Assembly (NCBI GenBank): GCA_017471125.1
Contig: JAFUWR010000240.1
Span: 1 to 5,522 of the forward strand
DNA: 5,522 nt
Reading direction: 5' to 3'
Source of the DNA: Clostridia bacterium
GTDB taxonomy: Bacteria > Bacillota > Clostridia > Christensenellales > Aristaeellaceae
The notes beneath the pieces are model-generated. The model did not search any database and was not told the DNA's origin. It saw only the letters and a list, made by a program, of their open reading frames with translations. The translations under genes were made by a program, and so were the position numbers. The stretch's first letter is position 1. Each line of letters opens with the position of its first letter. Positions 1 to 5,399 of the stretch are shown piece after piece.

Positions 1-49
1 ACAATGCCAGCAGCAAGCCGATCATTCGGACCTTCTTCAAGGGATTCAC
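1..49 (-). CDS. Possible N-terminus of a membrane or exported protein (partial, cut by window edge)
   Basis: Reading leftwards from a GTG at 49-47, the frame stays open to the window edge and gives VNPLKKVRMIGLLLAL: a basic start (K, K, R) followed by a hydrophobic run. That is the shape of a signal peptide or a first membrane helix. An in-frame ATG at 25-23 is an alternative start, preceded by GAAGG four bases upstream; the GTG has only a weak purine-rich site (AAAGAAAG) before it. The in-frame stop upstream lies near position 94, so no ATG start upstream of the GTG is available. The gap to the stop of the BMP-family gene is about 60 bases and holds a 7-bp repeat array, with no clear promoter or terminator. 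Only 16 codons are visible, so the family cannot be named and the gene itself is uncertain. Confidence 0.35.
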   Translation of the reverse strand, partial: MNPLKKVRMIGLLLAL

Positions 50-63
50 GCTTTCTTTGGGTA

Positions 64-91
64 GAGTGGAGAGTGAAGAGTTGAGATGAGG
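64..91 (+). repeat. Heptad repeat array A (GAGTKRA units)
   Basis: Three consecutive 7-base units fit GAGTKRA (64-70 GAGTGGA, 71-77 GAGTGAA, 78-84 GAGTTGA), followed by a decayed fourth unit (85-91, GATGAGG). The same unit builds the arrays at 5270-5304 and, on the other strand, 5368-5395. Seventeen bases at 63-79 match the minus strand of 5366-5382 exactly, and 14 bases at 69-82 match 5268-5281 exactly. It lies between the BMP-family gene and a possible next gene. Its role is unknown. Confidence 0.7.
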
Positions 92-110
92 TCAGTCACT
101 CGATTTACCA

Positions 111-1307
111 TCAATTCACCACCGTCACGACGTCCTGCAGGATATAATCGAACGTCGGGATGGAGGAATCGGCGTTTTCGGCGTAGCCGTCGTGGAGGTC
201 GATCCACTGGCTCTCGTCCTCGGGGTCGATGGCGATGTAATCGCCCTGGAACACGTTGATCTTACCGTCGCGGAAGTCGTCGATGAGGCCGTCCACGGCC
301 TCCTGGGTGCCGGGCGGCAGTATGCCCGCGTTCAGCGGGGTGATGGCGACCCAGCCCTTGTCGAACCCGGCGCTCATGTCGTTCAGGGGGTGGACGTCGC
401 CGTCCACGGTCTCCTCGATGGGCCTATGGTCCAGCACGGCGCGGATGGCCCCGGTGACGTAGGGCGTCCACTCGATGTGCGTCCCGGCCAGGGACCGGGT
501 GGGGGCCACGTCGGTCATGTCGGTGTTGTAGGCGATGTGGAACGCGGGATGCCGCATGTATTCCTCGCAGGCCACCGCCGGGCCGACGGTGTCGGAGTGC
601 TGGGACAGTATGACGCACCCGTCGTCCAGCAGGCGCTCGGCGCACTGCTTCTCCTTGGTGTAGCTGCTCCAGGTGTAGGTATAGCGCACCAGCAGAGTGG
701 CCTCGGGCACCACGGAGCGCGCGCCCAGTATGAACGCGGTGTAGCCGGAGATGACCTCGGTGTAGGGATAGGCGGCCACGAAGCCCAGCTTGGCGTCCTC
801 GGGCGCGAGCTCCCCGCTGTCGATGAGCTGCTTGAGCTTCATGCCCGCGATGACGCCGCTCAAATAGCGCCCCTCGTAGATGCGGCCCTTGAAGGTGTGG
901 TAGTTGGGCGACGCCTCGGACGCGGGGTAGGGGTCGCTGGACACCTGGCAGAACTGCACGTCCGGGTACTGCTTCGCCAGCGTGCGCATGTCGCCGTAGC
1001 AGTTGGTGAAGATGATGTCGCAGTTGTTGTCGATCATGGATCGCAGCGGCACCGAGAGCTGCTCCTCCATGACGTTGGAGATCATCATCACCTTGACCTT
1101 GCCCTGGTACATGCTCTGGGCCGCCTCCTGGGCCAGCAGGAAGGCGTAGCTGTACGGGGTCTTTTCCTCGTTGTCGTAGATGAAGCCCACGGTGACCACG
1201 TTGCCGCGCTGCCGGGCGCTGGTCAGCAGGAACACCACCGCGCCGATGGCCGCCGCGGCGACCAGGGCCAGAATCACGATGACGGCGATCAGCCGGTTGC
1301 GCTTCAT
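111..1307 (-). CDS. BMP-family (PnrA/Med-like) substrate-binding protein, membrane-anchored
   Basis: This 398-residue protein looks like a member of the BMP family of periplasmic-binding-type proteins, whose characterised members bind nucleosides or purine-like ligands outside the cell. The ligand here is unknown. Visible marks are the opening strand VGFIYDN (40-46), RYLSGVIAGMK (147-157), GFVAAYP (175-181) followed by a GYTAFILGARSV segment (188-199), SQHSDT (235-240) and AYNTDM (259-264); the last two correspond to the conserved QH-D and YNSDM-like ligand-site segments of the family. Residues 6-28 are one hydrophobic helix after a KRNR start. There is no lipobox cysteine, so it is probably anchored by an uncleaved helix with the domain outside, unlike the usual lipoprotein. 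Six cysteines lie in the outer domain. The start is supported by GGAGG at 1318-1322, ten bases upstream. It has its own promoter and no BMP-type ATPase or permease in view, so a sensing role is possible; this is inference. Confidence 0.85.
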   Translation of the reverse strand: MKRNRLIAVIVILALVAAAAIGAVVFLLTSARQRGNVVTVGFIYDNEEKTPYSYAFLLAQEAAQSMYQGKVKVMMISNVMEEQLSVPLRSMIDNNCDIIFTNCYGDMRTLAKQYPDVQFCQVSSDPYPASEASPNYHTFKGRIYEGRYLSGVIAGMKLKQLIDSGELAPEDAKLGFVAAYPYTEVISGYTAFILGARSVVPEATLLVRYTYTWSSYTKEKQCAERLLDDGCVILSQHSDTVGPAVACEEYMRHPAFHIAYNTDMTDVAPTRSLAGTHIEWTPYVTGAIRAVLDHRPIEETVDGDVHPLNDMSAGFDKGWVAITPLNAGILPPGTQEAVDGLIDDFRDGKINVFQGDYIAIDPEDESQWIDLHDGYAENADSSIPTFDYILQDVVTVVN

Positions 1308-1325
1308 GGGCGTTTTTCCTCCGTG

Positions 1326-1345
1326 TCACGATTTTATCACGATTT
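1326..1345 (-). promoter_or_regulatory. Direct repeat at the BMP-gene transcription start, possible operator
   Basis: On the minus strand the 9-mer AAATCGTGA occurs twice (1345-1337 and 1334-1326), offset by 11 bases, about one helical turn. It begins about where transcription from the TATAAT at 1353-1358 should start, a common place for a repressor site. The repeats are exact, but the regulatory role is inferred from position only. Confidence 0.35.
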
Positions 1346-1352
1346 CTTTAAT

Positions 1353-1381
1353 ATTATACCACATTGTTGCCGCTGCCACAA
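1353..1381 (-). promoter_or_regulatory. Sigma-A promoter with extended -10 for the BMP-family gene
   Basis: On the minus strand, TATAAT (1353-1358) is preceded by TGG, giving an extended -10 element. Seventeen bases further upstream is TTGTGG (1376-1381), a poor -35 (3 of 6 matches), as is common with extended -10 promoters. The 11-mer TGTGGTATAAT is identical to the one in front of the small secreted protein gene. The predicted start is near 1346, leaving a leader of about 40 bases with GGAGG before the ATG. Confidence 0.75.
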
Positions 1382-1395
1382 GCAATTATATGTAA

Positions 1396-1420
1396 TATAA
1401 AGCCCCGCCGAAGCGGGGTC
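1396..1420 (-). terminator. Intrinsic terminator after the small secreted protein gene
   Basis: The minus-strand transcript folds as CCCCGC, loop UUCG, GCGGGG: a perfect 6-bp GC stem at 1403-1418 closed by the very stable C(UUCG)G tetraloop. It is followed by CUUUAUAUUA. The U-tract is short, but the stem begins only 7 bases past the stop codon and separates this gene from the promoter of the next one. Confidence 0.8.
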
Positions 1421-1425
1421 TTATA

Positions 1426-1863
1426 CTATTCAGGCATGTACTTTTGCACGAGCTCGGCGGTCAGCGCCCAGAAGGGGCCGTCGCCCTCGACGACGTAGTT
1501 GTCCATGCCGTCGATCATGAGCCACTGTTTGTTGAAGCTGACCCGGAACCAGTCGTCCTCGCCCAGCTTGAACACGATCTGCGGGTACCAGTCGGTGATC
1601 GCCTCGTCCGTCCTGGCCACAACCTCGATCTGCCCGAGGGCGTCGATCAGCGCGGCGATCTCGTCCGGGTCCGTGGTGGTGAACTCGCTGGTGGAGAAGC
1701 CGTAGCCGTCCGTGTAGTAGGCCGACTCGATCTCGTCCCCCGCCGCCAGCCTCGCCTCGAAGGCGTCGAAGCCCGTCAGCGCGGCGAAGGTCGGCAGCGC
1801 CTCGGCCAGGCACGCCCCCGTCCCCAGCATCAGCGCCAGGAGCAGCGCGGCAAGTCGCTTCAT
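1426..1863 (-). CDS. Small secreted protein of unknown function
   Basis: This 145-residue protein has a clear export signal: MKR, then a Leu/Ala-rich core (4-17) and a likely signal peptidase I site after CLA (residue 20, before EALPTF). The cysteine at 18 is preceded by TGA rather than a canonical L-x-[AG] lipobox, so lipoprotein status is possible but not favoured. The mature part of about 125 residues is acidic and aromatic, with the segments FTTTDPDEIAALIDAL (61-76), DWYPQIVFKL (91-100) and NYVVEGDGPFWAL (122-134). A threonine-Asp-Pro helix followed by strands suggests a small alpha/beta domain. I do not recognise a characterised family. AAAGGAGG at 1871-1878, seven bases upstream, fixes the start. 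The gene has its own strong promoter and terminator, so it is probably monocistronic even though it follows the GH32 gene by 66 bases. Confidence 0.8.
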   Translation of the reverse strand: MKRLAALLLALMLGTGACLAEALPTFAALTGFDAFEARLAAGDEIESAYYTDGYGFSTSEFTTTDPDEIAALIDALGQIEVVARTDEAITDWYPQIVFKLGEDDWFRVSFNKQWLMIDGMDNYVVEGDGPFWALTAELVQKYMPE

Positions 1864-1892
1864 GATAAACCCTCCTTTGCGGTATTGAGATC

Positions 1893-1921
1893 ATTATACC
1901 ACAATATGTAAGGGCTGTAAA
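1893..1921 (-). promoter_or_regulatory. Strong sigma-A promoter for the small secreted protein gene
   Basis: On the minus strand, TTTACA (1916-1921, 5 of 6 to consensus) is followed by a 17-base spacer and a perfect TATAAT (1893-1898), with TGG in front as an extended -10. The -35 begins 8 bases past the GH32 stop codon, so the whole promoter sits in the short gap. The predicted start is near 1886, with a leader of about 23 bases carrying AAAGGAGG. A weak dyad (AGGGC/GCCCT at 1911-1926) overlaps the -35. Confidence 0.85.
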
Positions 1922-1929
1922 CCGCCCTG

Positions 1930-3336
1930 TCATTCGGGCATCGCGCCGATGGAAAGCGTTCCCTTCCCCAGCAGGCTGGCCCTGGTATAGGGCTGTTCGG
2001 GGAAAACGATGGAGGTGTTGACCACGGTGCCGCCGTCGAGGTAGGCCTCGGCGATCATGCGGTCGAAGTAGAGGTCGAGGGTGGCGGGGCCGTAGGTATG
2101 GCGGGGCGCGGTCATGACGGAGTAGAGGCCGGAGGCGAACAGGGGGTTGAAGTCCCGCGCGCCCGCCCGGGAGCGGTCCACCACCAGGTTCTGCTCGTTG
2201 GACAGGGTGACGACCAGCGCCTCGCCCGCGTCGTTGGACAGGGTGAGCTGGAAAGCGCCCTCAGCCTCCACGCGCACGTGGAACAGCTCGCCGGGCAGCG
2301 CGCCCTGGGCGTGGGGCAGCTTCTGCCGCAGGTTGATGGCCACCGGCTCGCCCGCGGGCGCGGGGGCCATGTCGTGCGCCGGGACCACGGGCTCCATCGC
2401 CAGCCGCAGGTCGCCGCCCACATCCTTGAGCGTCAGCTCCCGGACGAAGGTCATCAGGCCGCAGAACTCGCCGGTGGGACCGTCGGAGCCGTAGACGATG
2501 GACTCCGCCCAGCCGGTCATCAGCCGCCGGTCCGCGCCGTAGTAGGTCACGGCGGCGTAGTCGTCGTAGCCGGAATCGAGGATGCGGGGCCGGGGCGAGG
2601 GCAGGGTCTCCCGGAAGGTGTAGCCGTCGAACTGGCCCAGGAAGTACTGCATCCGGAAGCCGCCGAAGGGCGCGGGCATGCCGTTGGAGGCGATGAGCAC
2701 CCACACCTCCGAGCCGTCCGGCGCGGTCAGCGGGAACAGGTCGGGGCACTCGAACACGCCGCCCAGCCGGTCCTCCTCCACGCCGAACTCGCCGGTCTTG
2801 CGCCAGTGGATCAGGTCGTCGGAGGCGTAGAACTCCATGCGGTCGTCGGCGGAGATCGCCACGGACCAGCAGTTGAGGACGGGGTTTTTGAACACCTTGG
2901 GGTCGCGGAAGTTCACCTTATCCGACTTGATGACCGGGTTGCCCGCGTAGGGCGTGAAGTGGACGCGGTCCTCGGAGAAGGCGATGCTCTGCTGCTGGCA
3001 GGTCCTGCCGGCGTGGGTGTACATCAGCACCATCGGGTCCCGCGCCACGCCCAGGCCGGAGGTGTTGCCCGCGTCGATCACGCCGCTGCCGGAGAAGATC
3101 AGGCCCAGCACCTCGTCGGGATACAGGGCGATGCCCAGGTCCTTCCAATGCAGCAGGTCGTCGCTGACGGCGTGCCGCCAGTGCATGGGCCCCCAATGGG
3201 TGTCGTCCGGGTAGTGCTGGGCGAACAGGTGCCAGGTCCCGTCCTCGTACACCAGGCCGTTGGGGTCGTTGGTCCAGCCGTAGGGCGGCGTGTAGTGCAG
3301 GAAGGGGCGATAATCGCGGTTGCCTTTCGTGGTCAT
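1930..3336 (-). CDS. Glycoside hydrolase family 32 beta-fructosidase (intracellular)
   Basis: This 468-residue enzyme should release fructose from sucrose or beta-fructans by the retaining GH32 mechanism. All three hallmark motifs of the five-bladed propeller are present: WTNDPNG (21-27) with nucleophile Asp24, FRDP (143-146) with transition-state-stabilising Asp145, and ECPDL (196-200) with acid/base Glu196. FSGSG (81-85) is also typical. The C-terminal part (about 330-468) is the usual beta-sandwich module. The Thr in WTNDPNG is less common than Met, Leu or Ile. There is no signal peptide, so it acts in the cytoplasm on imported sugar. Because the neighbours are an ABC transporter and not a PTS, the substrate is probably unphosphorylated (sucrose, fructo-oligosaccharide or short fructan), so a sucrose-6-phosphate hydrolase label would be unsafe. 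AAGGAG at 3348-3353 lies 11 bases before the ATG. No promoter is visible in the 96-base gap, so expression probably depends on read-through from the binding-protein gene. Confidence 0.93.
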   Translation of the reverse strand: MTTKGNRDYRPFLHYTPPYGWTNDPNGLVYEDGTWHLFAQHYPDDTHWGPMHWRHAVSDDLLHWKDLGIALYPDEVLGLIFSGSGVIDAGNTSGLGVARDPMVLMYTHAGRTCQQQSIAFSEDRVHFTPYAGNPVIKSDKVNFRDPKVFKNPVLNCWSVAISADDRMEFYASDDLIHWRKTGEFGVEEDRLGGVFECPDLFPLTAPDGSEVWVLIASNGMPAPFGGFRMQYFLGQFDGYTFRETLPSPRPRILDSGYDDYAAVTYYGADRRLMTGWAESIVYGSDGPTGEFCGLMTFVRELTLKDVGGDLRLAMEPVVPAHDMAPAPAGEPVAINLRQKLPHAQGALPGELFHVRVEAEGAFQLTLSNDAGEALVVTLSNEQNLVVDRSRAGARDFNPLFASGLYSVMTAPRHTYGPATLDLYFDRMIAEAYLDGGTVVNTSIVFPEQPYTRASLLGKGTLSIGAMPE

Positions 3337-3378
3337 ATGCGGTCTTTCTCCTTATGTGTCAGAGGGGTGTGCTTTTTC

Positions 3379-3417
3379 CAGAGAAACAGGGAAGAAAGGC
3401 GAGCCTTTCTTCCCTGT
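3379..3417 (-). terminator. 15-bp perfect hairpin between binding-protein and GH32 genes (partial terminator or attenuator)
   Basis: ACAGGGAAGAAAGGC (3386-3400) and its exact reverse complement (3403-3417) are separated by two bases, so the RNA can form a stem of about 14 bp with a tetraloop. On the minus strand the tail reads TTCTCT, moderately U-rich. It starts 15 bases past the binding-protein stop and ends about 50 bases before the GH32 start. No promoter is seen between it and GH32, so it probably lets some transcripts through or stabilises the upstream mRNA end. Confidence 0.7.
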
Positions 3418-3432
3418 CGGTCAAAGACCCGA

Positions 3433-5208
3433 TCAGCCGTTGATGCGGTCCAGGGCGGTCTGATAGATCTCGACGATGCGGTCGATGCCCGCGCCCTTGA
3501 GCTCGTTCACATAGGCGTCCCAGGAGGCGTCCACGTCGCCGTTGGTGACCCACTGCTGGACGTACTTCTTGACGATGGGGTTGGTGACCTCCACCAGGCG
3601 GGAGATCTCCTGCTGTTCCTGGTTGAGCAGCATGATCTTCGGGATGGTGTCGTACTTGGCCAGATCCTCGTTCTTGCCGTTCACGATCTGGAAGGCCAGC
3701 AGGTTGGCCGCGTCATAGGTGTACTCCACGACGCCGTCGGGCTGCTCGGGGGTGTTGTAGTACTCGTTCAGCACGATCATGGAGCCGCGGCAGGTGGTGG
3801 TGTTCACGCGGGCCTTGCCGAAGTTGTTCTCAAAGTCGCCCCACTCGGTGCCGGTGATGATGTCGCCGTTCTCGTCCAGATGGAAGCGCATCACGCCGTC
3901 ATCGGCCAGGTAGTAGTTGCCGCCGATGGCGCCCCAGTTGGACTGGACGGACAGCTGCGGGTCGGAGATCATGTACTCGACGAACTTGGCGATGATCTCG
4001 GGGAACTCGCAGTCCATGGTGATGGCGGTGTCGCAGGCGTCCTGCAGCTCGGAGTAGTTCAGCGCGTTGCCCACGGTGCCCAGATCAGAGGCCATCTGGG
4101 GGATCGGCACGTACTCGTGGCGGACGGCGTTGTTGTAGATGTCCATGTCGGTCCACACGCCGCAGACGCCCACCAAGGCCACATCCTGGTCCAGCTCGTT
4201 GTTGGTGTAGTAGGTGCCGGAGGACATGGGCTCGAAGCAGTCCTTGTTCAGCAGGCCCTCTTCATACAGGGTGTGGAAGAACTTGGCGGTCTCGCCGAAG
4301 GCGGGGTCGATGGCGGTGTAGGTCACCTTGTCGTCGATCAGGCGCAGGTGGTTGGCGTTCTCGTAGCCGCCGCAGACGGTGTCCTCGCAGCCGAACGCGC
4401 CGGTGAAGCGATAGAAGGCGTCGTAGGAGCCGAAGGTGTCGCCGTTGCCGGCGCCGAAGATGGTGGCCATCGGGATCTCGTCGTCGATGCCGTTGCCGTT
4501 CAGGTCGCCGGCGGCCTTGAAGGCGCGCAGCACCTCGAGCAGCTCATCGGGGCTGGTGGGCATGTCCATGCCGACGGCGTCCAGCCAGTTCTGGTTGATG
4601 AGCAGCGGGCCGGGGGTCAGCACCAGGCCGAACATCTGCTCGATGTAGGGGAAGCCGTAGGTGTGGCCGTCGGGCGCGGTGACCTCCTGGAGATAATTCG
4701 GGTTGTCCTCCAGCACCTTGGTCAGGGTGGGCATGAACTCGGCGATCAGGTCCTCGGTGGGCATGAACACGTCCTGGCCCAGGGCGTTGACCACGATGGT
4801 GGTGGACTTGCCGTCGCCGAAGTTGAAGAAGGCGTCGGGCAGCTTGTCGCCGGAGGTCAGCAGCAGGTTGATCTTCTCCTGCGCGCCGTCGCCGGGGATG
4901 CTCTGCCAGTCGAAGCGGATGCCGGTGTCGGCCTCCCAGCGCTGCACCATCGCCAGCTCCTCCACGGGAACGTAGCGGTCAGCGGAGTTGACGAACAGCA
5001 TCGACAGCTTGCCGTACTTGGCCTCAAAGGCGTCGGGATCGGTGATGATGGTGGTGCCCTGGCTGCCGTCCAGCACGACGAGGCCGGCGTCGACGGCTTC
5101 CTGGGTCTTGGGGCTCAGCTGATAGCCCTCGGCCATGGCGGGCGCCGCCACGACCAGGGCGCTCATCACGAGCATCACGGCGATGAGCAGGGATACGAGT
5201 TTCTTCAT
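3433..5208 (-). CDS. Extracellular sugar-binding protein of an LplABC/YtcQ-type ABC transporter
   Basis: This 591-residue protein captures a sugar outside the cell for the permease encoded just upstream. The frame is open back to 5379, but the real start is the ATG at 5208: AGGAGG lies eight bases before it, a classic signal peptide follows (MKK, hydrophobic 4-22, AMA cleavage site at 24-26), and the upstream codons run through repeat DNA. Family marks are the large size (usual for LplA/YtcQ-type, against about 420 for ordinary CUT1 proteins), DLNGNGIDDEIPM (235-247), which resembles the calcium-loop segment common in this group, and a C-terminal DASWDAYVNEL (560-570) near the end. There is no lipobox cysteine after the signal, so the mature protein would be released or held in some other way; this is unusual for a binding protein in a Gram-positive. 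Seven cysteines occur in the mature part, including CX4C at 274-279. The GH32 neighbour suggests a fructose-containing ligand, but sequence alone does not show the ligand. Confidence 0.9.
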   Translation of the reverse strand: MKKLVSLLIAVMLVMSALVVAAPAMAEGYQLSPKTQEAVDAGLVVLDGSQGTTIITDPDAFEAKYGKLSMLFVNSADRYVPVEELAMVQRWEADTGIRFDWQSIPGDGAQEKINLLLTSGDKLPDAFFNFGDGKSTTIVVNALGQDVFMPTEDLIAEFMPTLTKVLEDNPNYLQEVTAPDGHTYGFPYIEQMFGLVLTPGPLLINQNWLDAVGMDMPTSPDELLEVLRAFKAAGDLNGNGIDDEIPMATIFGAGNGDTFGSYDAFYRFTGAFGCEDTVCGGYENANHLRLIDDKVTYTAIDPAFGETAKFFHTLYEEGLLNKDCFEPMSSGTYYTNNELDQDVALVGVCGVWTDMDIYNNAVRHEYVPIPQMASDLGTVGNALNYSELQDACDTAITMDCEFPEIIAKFVEYMISDPQLSVQSNWGAIGGNYYLADDGVMRFHLDENGDIITGTEWGDFENNFGKARVNTTTCRGSMIVLNEYYNTPEQPDGVVEYTYDAANLLAFQIVNGKNEDLAKYDTIPKIMLLNQEQQEISRLVEVTNPIVKKYVQQWVTNGDVDASWDAYVNELKGAGIDRIVEIYQTALDRING

Positions 5209-5216
5209 GGAATTTT

Positions 5217-5222
5217 CCTCCT
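5217..5222 (-). promoter_or_regulatory. Ribosome binding site that sets the binding-protein start
   Basis: AGGAGG on the minus strand is a perfect Shine-Dalgarno core, eight bases before the ATG at 5208. It decides in favour of the 591-residue product over the 57-residue longer frame starting at 5379. Confidence 0.9.
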
Positions 5223-5236
5223 GTTCTTTATATCCA

Positions 5237-5252
5237 CCCGCTGCACAGCGGG
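5237..5252. repeat. 16-bp dyad just upstream of the binding-protein ribosome site
   Basis: CCCGCTG (5237-5243) and CAGCGGG (5246-5252) are exact inverted repeats around a CA centre. As RNA this gives a GC-rich stem of about 5-6 bp with a small loop, ending 14 bases before AGGAGG. No U-tract follows on the minus strand, so it is not a terminator. It could be a 5' stabilising hairpin left by processing, or an operator. Confidence 0.5.
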
Positions 5253-5269
5253 AAGGGGAACGAGATCGA

Positions 5270-5304
5270 GAGTGAAGAGTTAAGAGTGGAGGGTGGAGAT
5301 AAAG
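5270..5304 (+). repeat. Heptad repeat array B (GAGTKRA units)
   Basis: Four units in phase (5270 GAGTGAA, 5277 GAGTTAA, 5284 GAGTGGA, 5291 GGGTGGA), then a diverged GATAAAG. It is in the same orientation as array A and opposite to array C. It lies in the gap between the permease and binding-protein genes. Confidence 0.75.
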
Positions 5305-5343
5305 GATGCCTGGGGTATCGGAAAGGTCAGGCCGGTGGAAGAA

Positions 5344-5355
5344 CGGTCGCGACCG
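5344..5355. repeat. 12-bp perfect palindrome CGGTCGCGACCG
   Basis: A perfect self-complementary 12-mer between the two inverted arrays. It could be a dimeric regulator site or the tip of a folded RNA. It does not fit the usual TGNAANCG-type LacI/CcpA operator. Confidence 0.5.
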
Positions 5356-5367
5356 CCGCACAAAATC

Positions 5368-5395
5368 TTCACTCTCCACTCTCCAAACTCCACTC
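5368..5395 (-). repeat. Heptad repeat array C (GAGTKRA units, inverted)
   Basis: Read on the minus strand there are four 7-base units: 5395 GAGTGGA, 5388 GTTTGGA, 5381 GAGTGGA and 5374 GAGTGAA. The array starts only four bases past the permease stop codon. A minus-strand GATAAA at 5401-5396 precedes it and overlaps that stop; the same hexamer follows the units of array B. Confidence 0.75.
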
Positions 5396-5399
5396 TTTA

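Larger units (their letters stand above)
5270..5395. repeat. 126-bp element bounded by inverted heptad arrays
   Basis: Array B and the reverse complement of array C can be laid side by side in heptad register, with about 24 of 31 positions identical (5270-5300 against 5395-5365). Some of the differences would be G-U pairs in the minus-strand transcript. The two arms enclose 64 bases that include a 12-bp palindrome. The arrangement resembles a small non-coding mobile or RNA-folding element inserted directly after the permease stop codon. No target-site duplication is evident, so mobility is not shown. Confidence 0.4.

Noticed and set aside
64..91. Heptad arrays as CRISPR repeats
   Set aside because: Units are 7 bases with no spacers and no cas genes are present.
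192..1400. A 402-codon plus-strand open frame opposite the BMP-family gene
   Set aside because: Same mirror-frame composition, with no recognisable domain; the minus-strand gene has family motifs, a promoter and a ribosome site.
1911..1926. Weak hairpin AGGGC/GCCCT after the GH32 stop as a terminator
   Set aside because: Only five base pairs with an eight-base loop and no proper U-tract; it overlaps the -35 of the next promoter.
5225..5255. TATAAA on the minus strand just before the binding-protein gene as a promoter
   Set aside because: The predicted start would fall in or next to the Shine-Dalgarno and no acceptable -35 lies 16-18 bases upstream.
2098..5283. A 1061-codon open frame on the plus strand opposite the GH32 and binding-protein genes
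   Set aside because: It is antisense to two genes with clear family motifs. Its product is a low-complexity Val/Gly/His/Asp-rich sequence, as expected from the mirror frame of GC-rich codons, and it runs through repeat DNA.
5344..5355. The CGGTCGCGACCG palindrome as a LacI/CcpA-type operator
   Set aside because: It lacks the TGNAA...TTNCA-like arms of that family. It is kept only as an unexplained palindrome.
5209..5379. A 57-residue N-terminal extension of the binding protein
   Set aside because: The extension translates repeat and dyad DNA, has no ribosome site, and would bury the signal peptide inside the protein.
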